Positions 15,854 to 24,937 of a stretch of 64,000 nucleotides of DNA are shown here, piece by piece. Below the pieces are notes generated by a model. The model made no database searches. It was not told the DNA's origin and worked only from the letters and a program-made list of their open reading frames with translations. The position numbers and the translations under genes were made by a program. Position 1 is the stretch's first letter. Each line of letters opens with the position of its first letter. Source of the DNA: an uncultured Nocardioides sp. (GTDB lineage Bacteria > Actinomycetota > Actinomycetes > Propionibacteriales > Nocardioidaceae); assembly GCA_902805885.1 (NCBI GenBank), contig CADCUM010000086.1, forward strand, positions 1-64,000, in the 5' to 3' direction.

Positions 15854-17464
15854 TCAGAGCCAGGCCGGCAGCCGCACGTCCGAGAAGGGCGCACCGTCGT
15901 CCGGGGACCACACCCGCTCGCCCGACGTGGCGGCCGCACCCAGTCCGGAGGCCACGGCGCCCACGAGCAGGACGGCGACCGTCCACACCACACCCTGCCC
16001 CGCGAGGCGGTCCACGACGCGGTGGACGGGTGAGCGCAGCCGGCCGCTGCCCGGTCCCCACCACATCCCGAGCGCGAAGAACCCGCCGATGAGCGCCAGG
16101 GACGCCGTCATCGAGAACGACGCGGCGAAGCAGCACAGCGCGACGGCGGTCCCGATGCCGAGGCTCCAGGTCAGCAGCAGCAGCGTTCCCGCCCCGCCCG
16201 AGACGAGGTGCCAGGGGGCGGCGAGCAGCACCTGCACCCCGTCGTACCAGCGGACCCCCCGGAGCCGGCGCCGGTCGCCGACCCGGCTCGCCGCGAGCGA
16301 GCCGCTGCGCAGCAGCCAGGCAGCGGTCGCCAGCAGGGCGAGGGCGACGTACGGCGCCAGCACGATGCCGGCGACGACGGCCGCCCCCAGGACGAGCACG
16401 AGCACCGTCCGGCGCAGGCGCTCGCCCGCAGAGGCGCGGGCGGGCAGGTCGTGGTCGTGCTCGTCCCACGGGTGGGTGCCCGGGGGCAGCACGTGCGTGG
16501 GCCGCTGCTGCGGGAGGTCCTGGGTCCACGGAGCGGCCTGCGGGGACGGCGTGCCCACGCGGGTGGGCGCGACCAGGTCCTGGTGGAGAGCCGCCGCCAT
16601 CGGCACGGTCACCGGTGACGGCTCCGGCACGGGGCCCGCAGGGGGTGCGGAGTGCCCGGACAGGCCGGTCAGCCACTCGCGCACCTCGGCCAGCGGAGGA
16701 CGATCGTGCGGTGCGGGCGCGAGGGCCTCCTCGACCACCGGGCGCACCCTCGGGTCGAGACCGCGGAGGTCGTGCTCCCCCCGCCGTACGCGGTCCATCA
16801 CCGCCATCGACGGCCCGCTTCCGAACGGCGCCCGCCCGAGGCCGGCGAAGGCGACGGTCGCCGCCCAGGCGTGGACGTCGGAGGCGGCGGTGGCGTCGTC
16901 GCCGTGCAGGATCTCGGGCGCGAGGTAGCCGGGTGTGCCCAGCAGCCAGCCCGTCATCGTGAGCCGGGGGTCGTCGGCCACCCGGGCCAGCCCGAAGTCG
17001 ATGAGGATCGGGGTCCGCCCCTCCATCACGACGTTGGAGGGCTTCACGTCGCGGTGGAGCACACCGACGGCGTGCACGGCCTGCAGGGCCTCGGCGAGGC
17101 AGTCGGCGAGCCAGACGAGGTCGTCGCCGGCCAGTGGCCCCTCCTCCTGCACGTGGTCGTGGAGGGCGAGACCGGGGACGTAGCGCGTGGCGACGTACGG
17201 CACGTCGCCCCACGGGTCGGCGTCGACGATCTCGGCCACCCGACGGCTGCGGATGCGGCTCAGCGAGCTGACCTCGCGGGCGAGCCGTTGCCGCGCCTCG
17301 TCGTCTCCGACGATGTGGGGACGCAGCACCTTGATCGCCACCGGCCGCTCACCGGGGCGCTGGCCGAGGTGGACGACACCCATGCCGCCCTCGCCGAGGC
17401 GGGCGCGCAGCGCGTACCCGCCCACCGACAACCCGGGCGGCGGCGCCTGAGGGGACGTCGTCAC
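15854..17464 (-). CDS. Serine/threonine protein kinase with multi-span membrane C-terminus
   Basis: Residues 15-275 form a Hanks-type kinase: Gly loop GEGGMG (24-29), ATP lysine K45, helix-C E64, catalytic HRDVKPSN (137-144), DFG (156-158) and APE (182-184). All key residues are present. A Pro/His-rich linker follows, then a hydrophobic half (about 350-520) with roughly five or six membrane spans. Common PknB-type kinases have one span and PASTA domains, so this is unusual. It is in the same direction as ilvE but with its own 36-bp gap. Its targets are unknown. Confidence 0.88.
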   Translation of the reverse strand: MTTSPQAPPPGLSVGGYALRARLGEGGMGVVHLGQRPGERPVAIKVLRPHIVGDDEARQRLAREVSSLSRIRSRRVAEIVDADPWGDVPYVATRYVPGLALHDHVQEEGPLAGDDLVWLADCLAEALQAVHAVGVLHRDVKPSNVVMEGRTPILIDFGLARVADDPRLTMTGWLLGTPGYLAPEILHGDDATAASDVHAWAATVAFAGLGRAPFGSGPSMAVMDRVRRGEHDLRGLDPRVRPVVEEALAPAPHDRPPLAEVREWLTGLSGHSAPPAGPVPEPSPVTVPMAAALHQDLVAPTRVGTPSPQAAPWTQDLPQQRPTHVLPPGTHPWDEHDHDLPARASAGERLRRTVLVLVLGAAVVAGIVLAPYVALALLATAAWLLRSGSLAASRVGDRRRLRGVRWYDGVQVLLAAPWHLVSGGAGTLLLLTWSLGIGTAVALCCFAASFSMTASLALIGGFFALGMWWGPGSGRLRSPVHRVVDRLAGQGVVWTVAVLLVGAVASGLGAAATSGERVWSPDDGAPFSDVRLPAWL

Positions 17465-17500
17465 GGCGTCGAGGCTACCGGCCGGACGCCCTGGAGACCG

Positions 17501-18589
17501 TCAACAGACCCGGTGCAGCCAGCCGAAGCTGTCCTCGGCGCGGCCGTACTGCATGCCGACCAGGGCCTCGCGGATGCGCATGGTGAGGTCGGTCCGGGCG
17601 GGTGCCGGGACGTCGCCGCGGGGGGACCTGAGCTCCCCGACCGGCGTGACGACCGCTGCGGTGCCGCAGGCGAAGATCTCGGTGATCTCGCCGCTCGCCA
17701 CGCCGTCGCGCCACTCGTCGATCGAGAACTTCCGCTCCTCGACGGGGTAGCCGAGCTTGCCGGCGAGCTCGATGATCGAGGCCCGGGTGATGCCCTCCAG
17801 GATCGTCCCGGTCTCCGGGGTCACGATGCGGCCGTCGGCGTGGACGAAGAACAGGTTCATCCCGCCGAGCTCCTCGATGTAGCGGAACTCCTGGTCGTCG
17901 AGGAAGACGACCTGGTCGCAGCCCTGCTCGATGGCCTCGCGCTGGGCGGCCAGCGATGCGGCGTAGTTGCCGCCGGTCTTCGCGGCACCCATCCCGCCCC
18001 GACCCGCGCGGGTGAACGTCTCCGACAGCCAGAGCGTGACCGGGCGGACACCGCCCTTGAAATAGGCACCCGCCGGCGAGGCGATCACCATGAAGGTGAC
18101 GTGCTGCGCCGGCCTGACGCCCAGGAAGGACTCCGAGGCGAACATGAAGGGCCGCAGGTAGAGCGACTTCTCGCCGGCGCCCTCCCCTGTCGAGCTCCGG
18201 GGCACCCACCGCTGGTCGACCTCGACCAGCGCGTCGACGCAGGCGACGAAGTCCTCGACCGGCAGCTCCGGGAACGCGAGCCGCCGGGACGAGCGGACCA
18301 TCCGCGCGGCGTTCTGGTCGGGACGGAAGGTCCAGATCGAGCCGTCCTCGTGCCGGTAGGCCTTCATCCCCTCGAAGGTCTCCTGCGCGTAGTGCAGCAC
18401 CGCTGTCGCGGGATCGAGGGAGATCGGCCCGTACGCCGTGATGCGGGCGTCGTGCCAGCCCTGCTCGGGGGTCCACTCGACCGTGAGCATGTGGTCGGTG
18501 AAGTGGGTGCCGAAGCCGGGGTTGGCCAGGATCTCGGCCAGCCTGGCGTCGTCGACCTGGGACGGGTTCGGCGTCGTGCTGATCTGCAT
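17501..18589 (-). CDS. ilvE: Branched-chain amino acid aminotransferase
   Basis: This 362-residue class IV PLP enzyme makes valine, leucine and isoleucine from their 2-oxo acids with glutamate. The PLP lysine is K204 in GMGAAKTGGNYAAS. Other family blocks are HYAQETFEGMKAYRHEDG, YLRPFMFASE, YIEELGGMNLFFV and EIFACGTAAVVTP. Length and sequence fit bacterial IlvE group II. It follows leuB in the same direction by 24 bp, so co-transcription is likely. An ATG start at 18589 fits the family N-terminus. Confidence 0.95.
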   Translation of the reverse strand: MQISTTPNPSQVDDARLAEILANPGFGTHFTDHMLTVEWTPEQGWHDARITAYGPISLDPATAVLHYAQETFEGMKAYRHEDGSIWTFRPDQNAARMVRSSRRLAFPELPVEDFVACVDALVEVDQRWVPRSSTGEGAGEKSLYLRPFMFASESFLGVRPAQHVTFMVIASPAGAYFKGGVRPVTLWLSETFTRAGRGGMGAAKTGGNYAASLAAQREAIEQGCDQVVFLDDQEFRYIEELGGMNLFFVHADGRIVTPETGTILEGITRASIIELAGKLGYPVEERKFSIDEWRDGVASGEITEIFACGTAAVVTPVGELRSPRGDVPAPARTDLTMRIREALVGMQYGRAEDSFGWLHRVC

Positions 18590-18613
18590 GGGGTCAACCT
18601 ATCCGCAGGGTCG

Positions 18614-19690
18614 TCAGGTGAGGAGGGCGGCGATCGCGTCGCCGACCTCGGCCGTACGACGGGTCGTCCCGGGGCTGCGTCGGGCGAGGTCGGCGAGCAC
18701 GGCCTGCTCGATCGCGGCGGCCGCCCCGGTGTGGCCGAGGTGGTCGAGCAGCAGCGCCCCCGACAGGATGGCCGCGGTCGGGTCGGCCAGCTGACGTCCG
18801 GCGATGTCCGGTGCCGAGCCGTGCACGGGCTCGAACATCGACGGCGTCGTGCGGTCAGGGTTGACGTTGCCGGACGCGGCCAGCCCGATGCCGCCGGTGA
18901 TGGCGGCGGCGAGGTCGGTGATGATGTCGCCGAAGAGGTTGTCGGTGACGATCACGTCGAAGCGGGCCGGGTCGGTGCTCATGAAGATCATCGCCGCGTC
19001 GATGTGCATGTAGTCCGTCGTGACGTCGGGGTGCTCGGCCGCCACCGACTCGAAGAGGCGCCACCACACGGCCCCGGCGTGCACCAGCACGTTGGTCTTG
19101 TGGACCAGCGTCAGCTTCTTGCGCGGGCGACGCTGAGCGCGGGCGAACGCGTCGCGGAGCACCCGCTCCACGCCGTACGCGGTGTTGACCGAGACCTCGG
19201 TCGCCACCTCCGCCGGCGTGCCGACGCGCAGCGCACCGCCGTTGCCGGTGTAGGGGCCCTCGGTGCCCTCGCGCACGACGACGAAGTCGACCTCTCCCGC
19301 CTCCAGGACGTGGTCCGCGAGGGGCGACGTCGCGCCGGGGTAGAGCCGCGACGGCCGGAGGTTGACGTAGTGGTCGAGCTCGAAGCGCAGCCGCAGCAGC
19401 AGGCCCCGCTCGAGGAGGCCCGGCGGGAGCGCCGGGTCGTTCGGCTTCCCACCGACCGCCCCCAGCAGGATCGCGTCGTGCCCCCGCACCTCCTCGAGCA
19501 CCGAGTCCGGGAGCACCTCGCCGGTCGCGAGGTAGCGCTCCGCGCCCAGGTCGTACGACGTCGTCCCGAACGTCACCGGCGAGGCGACCTCGAGCACCTT
19601 GAGCGCCTCGGCCGTCACCTCCGGCCCGATCCCGTCGCCCGGGATGACGGCGAGGGTCGGGGAGGCGGGCTGCGGGGTCTGTGGGGACAT
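18614..19690 (-). CDS. leuB: 3-isopropylmalate dehydrogenase
   Basis: The 358-residue NAD-dependent enzyme oxidises and decarboxylates 3-isopropylmalate in leucine synthesis; it can also serve the citramalate route to isoleucine. It shows [16 protein letters not shown] at the N-terminus, the substrate arginines in [10 protein letters not shown], the metal aspartates in [19 protein letters not shown], and [14 protein letters not shown]. The ATG at 19690 directly precedes this conserved start. It lies 10 bp downstream of a small conserved-looking gene and 24 bp upstream of ilvE. Confidence 0.95.
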   Translation of the reverse strand: MSPQTPQPASPTLAVIPGDGIGPEVTAEALKVLEVASPVTFGTTSYDLGAERYLATGEVLPDSVLEEVRGHDAILLGAVGGKPNDPALPPGLLERGLLLRLRFELDHYVNLRPSRLYPGATSPLADHVLEAGEVDFVVVREGTEGPYTGNGGALRVGTPAEVATEVSVNTAYGVERVLRDAFARAQRRPRKKLTLVHKTNVLVHAGAVWWRLFESVAAEHPDVTTDYMHIDAAMIFMSTDPARFDVIVTDNLFGDIITDLAAAITGGIGLAASGNVNPDRTTPSMFEPVHGSAPDIAGRQLADPTAAILSGALLLDHLGHTGAAAAIEQAVLADLARRSPGTTRRTAEVGDAIAALLT

Positions 19691-19700
19691 GCGACGCAGG

Positions 19701-19838
19701 CTAGTTGTCGTCGAAGCGCTCGCCGCCGTTGTCTCGCCGGTCAAGCGAGCGCTGCAGCGCCCGGGTGGCGTGCTCGGAGCTGCGCGGGTTCTCGGGGTCG
19801 TGGGCGGCGGGGCCCCAGTCGGGATACATGTCGTACAT
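19701..19838 (-). CDS. Small hypothetical protein (45 residues) upstream of leuB
   Basis: A short frame begins [18 protein letters not shown] and ends GGERFDDN. It is highly charged, without a signal peptide or membrane span, and carries three Arg-rich helical turns after residue 20. An AGGAG ribosome site lies 9 nt before the ATG at 19838. Only 10 bp separate its stop from leuB, so it is probably the first gene of a leuB-ilvE transcript. It resembles small YPDWGPA-type proteins I recall in actinobacteria. No function is known to me. Confidence 0.6.
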   Translation of the reverse strand: MYDMYPDWGPAAHDPENPRSSEHATRALQRSLDRRDNGGERFDDN

Positions 19839-20275
19839 CGGTCTCGCTCCTCGTGGTGCGGGTCGGCTGGTCGGTGTGCTGCGGACGGTGCGTGTCCGAA
19901 GCCACCGACACCACGACGGGGTGAGGGATGGGGTGCTCGCGGGGATCGCCCGGAGGCCCGGCCGACGGCCTGGAGCGTGCGGGTCGCGCACGTCCGCGGG
20001 GACGTCGTGCGTCAGGACCCGCCGCGGAGGCGGCGGCTTCGAACTGTCGGGCCGGGCGGCGGATCGAGTTCCTCGTCAACGCCGGGACACCGCGACGAGG
20101 TGGCCTGACTCAGGCCTCGCCGCGGCTCTCGATGAGTACGAGGAAGCTCCGCATGGTGCGAGGAGCCTACGACGAGGTCGGCCTGCGCGTCAGGCATTTC
20201 CGGCGGGTGTCACATCATGAGACGGCCGACCAGCCACTGGAATCGTCGGAGCACCGTGACAGACTCTGCGGTCCC
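19839..20275. other. 437-bp intergenic stretch, nothing recognised
   Basis: Several short open frames cross this region on both strands, but none has a good ribosome site or a recognisable motif. It should hold the promoters for the leftward small gene-leuB-ilvE unit and the rightward methyltransferase. No tRNA, leader peptide or clear terminator was found. Confidence 0.5.
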
Positions 20276-20842
20276 ATGTCCGCACCTCCCGAGCTCCCCG
20301 AGATCGTCTCCCGCGCCTTCGACGTGTGCCGACGAGCCGGCTACGTCGCGTTCTGCCGCAACGAGACCGGGCGGCTGCTCGCCGCGCTCGCCGCGACCCG
20401 CGGCGGGACCATGGCGGAGTTCGGCACCGGCTGCGGCGTCGGCACCGCGTGGCTGCGCAGCGGCGTCCGCAACGGCGCCCGCATCCTCACCGCCGAGCTG
20501 GACGAGCGGCTCGCCGTCGCCGCCCAGCAGATCTTCGTCGAGGACGACAAGGTCGAGGTGCTGGCGGCCGACTGGAGCGTGCTGCGCGACCGCGGCCCGT
20601 TCTCGCTGCTCTTCCTCGACTCCGGCACCCCGTCCGAGGTCGGCGTCGACATGATCATCGACCTCGTCGAGCCGGGCGGCATCGTCGTGCTCGACGACTT
20701 CGCCCCGTGCGAGTCCTGGCCGCCGATCACCTACGGGCGCGTCGACACGCTGCGCGAGGAGTGGCTCACCGACGAGCGGTTCACCGCGGTCGAGGTGATG
20801 GTCGCTCCCGACGCCTCGGCCCTCATCGCCACCCGTCGCTGA
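20276..20842 (+). CDS. O-methyltransferase-like SAM-dependent methyltransferase
   Basis: The 188-residue product has the SAM-binding motif MAEFGTGCGVGTAWL (residues 43-57), a second motif ILTAELDERLAVAAQ and the post-motif LLFLDSGTP. These place it with the class I, catechol-O-methyltransferase-like group. It is a cytoplasmic enzyme; the methyl acceptor is unknown. The ATG at 20276 is used because no good start lies upstream in frame. The stop is followed by three near-copies of GTCGCTGACCC, a trivial tandem repeat. Confidence 0.82.
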   Translation: MSAPPELPEIVSRAFDVCRRAGYVAFCRNETGRLLAALAATRGGTMAEFGTGCGVGTAWLRSGVRNGARILTAELDERLAVAAQQIFVEDDKVEVLAADWSVLRDRGPFSLLFLDSGTPSEVGVDMIIDLVEPGGIVVLDDFAPCESWPPITYGRVDTLREEWLTDERFTAVEVMVAPDASALIATRR

Positions 20843-21067
20843 CCCCGTCGCTGACCCGTCGCTGACCCCGTCGCCGGAGTAGCCCGTCCGGACCACCCGC
20901 CATGGTCCGAACGGGGTGGTCTGGACCAGCCCTCACGGCACGTGCGAGCCATTTGTCGTACAACGGGCAACCACATCTCCCGCCGGGACCTTGACTGTGA
21001 CACGCACCACCCGGTGCAGGCCGCACAGGTCGGCCAGTCCCCCGCGTCCCTCGGTTGGAGATCCCCC

Positions 21068-21673
21068 ATGCAGAGCCCCTCTCGGCGCACCACCAAGGTC
21101 CTGGTCGCTGCCACCACCCCCGTCGCCGTCGTCTGCGCCGCCGCCATGGTCTACCAGGCGTCGTACGCCTCCTTCAGCGGACAGACCCGCAACTCCGGCA
21201 ACGACTGGTCGACCGGCTCGGTCAACCTGACCGACGACGACAACGGCTCGGCGCGCTTCCAGGTCAACAACATGGTGCCGGGCGACACCGACTCCAAGTG
21301 CCTCAAGGTCACCGCGACGGCGTCCGTGCCCAGCACGGTCAAGGGCTACAGCGTCAACCCCGTCCCGTCCACGAGCGGCCTGGAGAACCGGGTCCTCATC
21401 ACGATCAAGGACGGCACCGGCGGCTCCTTCGCCGACTGCTCCGGGTTCACCGCGGAGAACACCCTGATCACCAACGTCCCGCTCTCCCAGCTCGCGATGG
21501 CGAACAGCTACGCCGCCGGCATCGGTGGCTGGGTGATCCCGGCGGGGACGTCCCACAAGACCTACCAGCTCACCTGGAAGTTCGACACGACGGGCATGAC
21601 CCAGTCGCAGATCGACCAGCTGCAGGGCACCCGCACCGGCATCGACATGCAGTGGGAGATGCGCAGCAACTGA
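21068..21673 (+). CDS. Camelysin/TasA-like secreted protein (SipW-type substrate)
   Basis: This 201-residue protein has an N-terminal hydrophobic signal ending ...YQASYASFSGQTRNSG, followed by DWSTGSVNLTDDDNGSARF and MVPGDTDSKCLKV. This is the pattern of the SipW-dependent signal/TasA-camelysin family, whose members form surface fibres or cell-wall proteins in Bacillus. Two Cys residues could form a disulfide. The gene stands 49 bp upstream of a SipW-type signal peptidase gene, its likely processing enzyme. Confidence 0.8.
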   Translation: MQSPSRRTTKVLVAATTPVAVVCAAAMVYQASYASFSGQTRNSGNDWSTGSVNLTDDDNGSARFQVNNMVPGDTDSKCLKVTATASVPSTVKGYSVNPVPSTSGLENRVLITIKDGTGGSFADCSGFTAENTLITNVPLSQLAMANSYAAGIGGWVIPAGTSHKTYQLTWKFDTTGMTQSQIDQLQGTRTGIDMQWEMRSN

Positions 21674-21722
21674 CGACCGGCCGGTCCCCCACCGGCCTCC
21701 GCCTTCCTCGGGAGCAGGCACC

Positions 21723-23135
21723 ATGCACGACACGCGGCACCACCACCGGTCAGCCGGGTCCACCTGGGCCCGGCTGGTCGTGGTGCTGCTGGCGCGCGCC
21801 TACCGCTCGGTGCTGCTCACGCTGTCCGCGGCGGCGATCCTGCCGCTGCTGCTCACGAGCATGGCCGGCTACGTCATCGACTCGGGATCGATGCGGCCGA
21901 CGATCTCGGAGGGCGACGTCGTCGTGGCCCGCCCGTTCGCGGCCGGCGAGCGTGTCGACGTGGGCCGGGTGTACGTCTTCGAGGACCCGGCCGTGCCGGG
22001 TCGGCTGCTGGTCCACCGGATCGTCGAGCGGCGCGACGACGGCGACTTCACGACCGCCGGCGATGCCAACGACCTCACCGACGTGACGCCGCTCGACGCC
22101 GCCGACATCCGCGGTCGGGGCGTGCTGCTCGTCCCCTACGCCGGGCTTCCCGTCCACTGGATGCACACCGGGCAGTGGTGGCGCCTGGCGCTCTGGCTGC
22201 TGCTCACGGTGGGCGCCTTCCTGGTCGCCGCGCGGCGGCTGGAGGACGAGCCGCCCTCCTGGCTGCAGCGCCTGCGCCGGCGCGTGCGTCGCCGCCGCGC
22301 CGTCCCCCCGCCCCCGCGCCGACCGGCGGTCCCGGTCGCCGCGAGCCTCGCCGTCGTCCTGTTCGGGGGCGTCCTGTCCACCGGGACCGCCAACGCCGCG
22401 TTCACGAGCCGCACCACCAGCCACGCCAACACCTGGGCCGCGGGCGCCGGGCTGCAGCGGTACGTCGCCGCGGTCCAGGCCGACCAGCCCTACGGCTTCT
22501 GGCTCCTCGACGAGCCCAGCGGGTCGACGTACGCCGTCGACCGGTCGGGCAACGACCGCACCGGGCAGTACTACGGCGCCCTCGCACTCGGCCGGCCGGG
22601 CGCGCTCGCCAACAACCCCGGCACCGCCGTGGGCACGAGCGGCGGGCGTGCCGTGCTTGGCCGCAACCCGGTGTCGGCCCCCGCGGCGTACTCGATCGAG
22701 CTGTGGTTCCGGGCCGTGCCGGGTGCGTCCGGCTACCTCGCCGGCTTCGAGAACGACCGGGACGACGACCCGGTCGGCTCCTTCGCCGACCGCAGCGTGT
22801 CGATGGACGGGACCGGCCGTCTCGTCTTCGGACGGTGGGCGGGCCGGACCCAGACCATCACGTCACCGCGCGCCTACAGCGACGGCGCCTGGCACCACCT
22901 CGTCGTGACGAACACGTCGGCCCGCTACACCGTCATGTACGTCGACGGCGTGGCCGTGGCCGCCGGCAACACCTCGCAGGACTCCGCCTACGCCGGGTTC
23001 TGGCGGATCGGCCAGGGCAGCACCGGCACCTCAGCGGGCAACACCTCGGCCTTCACCGGCGACCTCGACAACGTCTCGATCTTCCACACGGTGCTCCCCT
23101 CGGCGCGGGTCACCGCTCACTGGAACGCTCGCTGA
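21723..23135 (+). CDS. SipW-type signal peptidase I fused to a LamG domain
   Basis: This 470-residue protein has an N-terminal span (29-50) and an ER/SipW-type S26 peptidase domain: Ser56 in DSGSMRPT, His98 in LLVHRIVER and Asp114 in AGDAND. A second span lies at about 152-171. After an Arg/Pro-rich linker there is a further hydrophobic segment ending STGTANA-AFTSRTTS (cut expected after residue 225), which looks like a secretion signal of the TasA/LamG type. Residues 250-470 form a LamG/concanavalin-like domain (YSIELWFRAV, DGAWHHLVVTN, VMYVDGVAVA, GDLDNVSIF). The peptidase and a likely substrate are thus one chain. It is 49 bp downstream of the camelysin-like gene. Confidence 0.87.
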   Translation: MHDTRHHHRSAGSTWARLVVVLLARAYRSVLLTLSAAAILPLLLTSMAGYVIDSGSMRPTISEGDVVVARPFAAGERVDVGRVYVFEDPAVPGRLLVHRIVERRDDGDFTTAGDANDLTDVTPLDAADIRGRGVLLVPYAGLPVHWMHTGQWWRLALWLLLTVGAFLVAARRLEDEPPSWLQRLRRRVRRRRAVPPPPRRPAVPVAASLAVVLFGGVLSTGTANAAFTSRTTSHANTWAAGAGLQRYVAAVQADQPYGFWLLDEPSGSTYAVDRSGNDRTGQYYGALALGRPGALANNPGTAVGTSGGRAVLGRNPVSAPAAYSIELWFRAVPGASGYLAGFENDRDDDPVGSFADRSVSMDGTGRLVFGRWAGRTQTITSPRAYSDGAWHHLVVTNTSARYTVMYVDGVAVAAGNTSQDSAYAGFWRIGQGSTGTSAGNTSAFTGDLDNVSIFHTVLPSARVTAHWNAR

Positions 23136-23151
23136 GCCGGTCGGAGGCCGC

Positions 23152-24756
23152 TCAGGACAGGTCGACGGCCCTGACCAGGGACGCCTCCATGGCGGCCTCG
23201 ATCTCGGCCAGCGTGTCGGCCGGGATCGCCGAGTCCACGCTGAGCGCGACCAGCGCCTCGCCGCCCTTGTCCTGGCGCGAGACCTGCATCCCGGCGATGT
23301 TGACCGAGGCGTCGCCCAGGATCCGGCCCACCGTGCCGACCATGCCCGGCCGGTCGGCGTACGTCAGGAACGCGAGGTGGTCGGTCGGCTCGATGTCGAC
23401 GTCGAAGCCGTTGACCTCGACGAGCCGCTCCTTCTGGCCGATGCCGATGAGCGTGCCGCTGACCGAGACCTGGGTGCCGTCGGCGAGGGTGCCGCGCAGC
23501 GTGATGAGGTTGCGGTGGTCGGGGCTCTCCGCCTCGGTCACGAGGCGGACCTCGGTGCCGCGCTCGGCGGCGAGCAGCGGGGCGTTCACGTAGGAGACCT
23601 GCTCCTCGACGATGTCCGCGAACACGCCCTTGAGCGCGGCCAGCTCGAGCACCTTGACGTCGTACTCGGTGATCTCGCCGCGCACCTCGACGTCGAGCTG
23701 CTGGGCGACCTCGCCGGCGAGACCGGTGAACACCCGGCCCAGCTTCTCGGTGAGCGGGATGCCCGGGCGGACCTCCTCGGCGATGACGCCGCCCTGGACG
23801 TTGACGGCGTCCGGGACGAGCTCACCGCTCAGGGCGAGGCGGACCGAGCGGGCGACGGCGATGCCGGCCTTCTCCTGGGCCTCGTCCGTGGACGCGCCGA
23901 GGTGGGGGGTGGCGACGACGTTCTCCAGCTCGAAGAGCGGGCTGTCGGTGCACGGCTCGGTGGCGAAGACGTCGAGCCCTGCGGCCGCGATCTGGCCGGT
24001 CTTGAGCGCGTCGTGGAGCGCGACCTCGTCGACGATGCCGCCGCGCGCGGCGTTGACGAGGACCAGGCTGGACTTCGCCCGCTCGAGCTCCGCCGACCCG
24101 ATCAGGCCGAGCGTCTCCGGCGTCTTCGGGAGGTGGACGCTCATGAAGTCCGACTCGGCCAGCAGCGTGTCGAGGTCGACCAGCCGGACGCCCATCTGGG
24201 CGGCACGGCCGGCCTGGACGTAGGGGTCGTAGGCGATGACCCTCATCCCGAACGCGCTCAGGCGCTGGGCGACGAGCACGCCGATGCGGCCGAGACCGAC
24301 GATGCCGACGGTCTTCTCGTAGAGCTCGATGCCGGTGTACTTCGACCGCTTCCACTCGCCGTTCTTCAGCGCGGAGTGGGCAGGGCTGACGTGACGGGCG
24401 GCCGCGAGCATCAGCGCGACCGCGAGCTCGGCGGCGCTGACGATGTTGGAGGTCGGGGCGTTGACGACCATCACGCCGGCCTGGGTGGCGGCCTTCACGT
24501 CGACGTTGTCGAGACCCACGCCGGCACGGGCGACCACCTTGAGGCGGCGCGCGGCGGCGAGCGCCTCGGCGTCCACCTTGGTGGCGGAGCGCACCAGGAT
24601 CGCGTCGACGTCGGCGATGGCCGGGAGCAGCTCGGCGCGGTCCGCGCCGTTGCAGTGGCGGATCTCGAAGTCGGGGCCGAGCGCCTCGATCGTGGCGGGG
24701 CTCAGCTCCTCGGCGATGAGCACGACGGGCTTGGTGGACTTGACGGGTGCGGTCAC
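23152..24756 (-). CDS. serA: D-3-phosphoglycerate dehydrogenase
   Basis: The 534-residue enzyme starts serine synthesis by oxidising 3-phosphoglycerate with NAD. It has the nucleotide motif VGLGRIGVLVA, the catalytic Arg in VNAARGGIVDE, the Glu in DVFATEP and the His in TPHLGASTDEA. The long C-terminus holds the ASB allosteric domain and an ACT domain (LTYADRPGMVGTVGRIL), as in mycobacterial SerA, so feedback inhibition by serine is expected. A GTG start at 24756 is preceded by GAGGAC. It converges on the signal peptidase-LamG gene with 16 bp between. Confidence 0.96.
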   Translation of the reverse strand: MTAPVKSTKPVVLIAEELSPATIEALGPDFEIRHCNGADRAELLPAIADVDAILVRSATKVDAEALAAARRLKVVARAGVGLDNVDVKAATQAGVMVVNAPTSNIVSAAELAVALMLAAARHVSPAHSALKNGEWKRSKYTGIELYEKTVGIVGLGRIGVLVAQRLSAFGMRVIAYDPYVQAGRAAQMGVRLVDLDTLLAESDFMSVHLPKTPETLGLIGSAELERAKSSLVLVNAARGGIVDEVALHDALKTGQIAAAGLDVFATEPCTDSPLFELENVVATPHLGASTDEAQEKAGIAVARSVRLALSGELVPDAVNVQGGVIAEEVRPGIPLTEKLGRVFTGLAGEVAQQLDVEVRGEITEYDVKVLELAALKGVFADIVEEQVSYVNAPLLAAERGTEVRLVTEAESPDHRNLITLRGTLADGTQVSVSGTLIGIGQKERLVEVNGFDVDIEPTDHLAFLTYADRPGMVGTVGRILGDASVNIAGMQVSRQDKGGEALVALSVDSAIPADTLAEIEAAMEASLVRAVDLS

Positions 24757-24937
24757 AGCGGGGTCCTCGGAGGATCGGCGGGGGTTCGGGCGGGCCGGGA
24801 CTGCACGACGCTGTGCGGGCTCCACCCTACCCGCGCCGCTCCCCCGGGCCGAACCGGTCCCACAGTCCGATCCGGTCGGGCGCGCGGCCCACGGCGACCA
24901 CTACCGGGAGCGCACCCGGCTCCTCGACACTGGGGCG

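Noticed and set aside
16652-19924. A 1090-codon open frame on the plus strand
   Set aside because: It runs antisense through the kinase, ilvE and leuB genes, all of which have clear motifs. High third-position GC leaves long stop-free antisense frames in this genome.
20839-20875. Three near-copies of GTCGCTGACCC after the methyltransferase stop
   Set aside because: It is a short imperfect tandem repeat with no palindrome, U-run or link to a gene. It is probably slippage.
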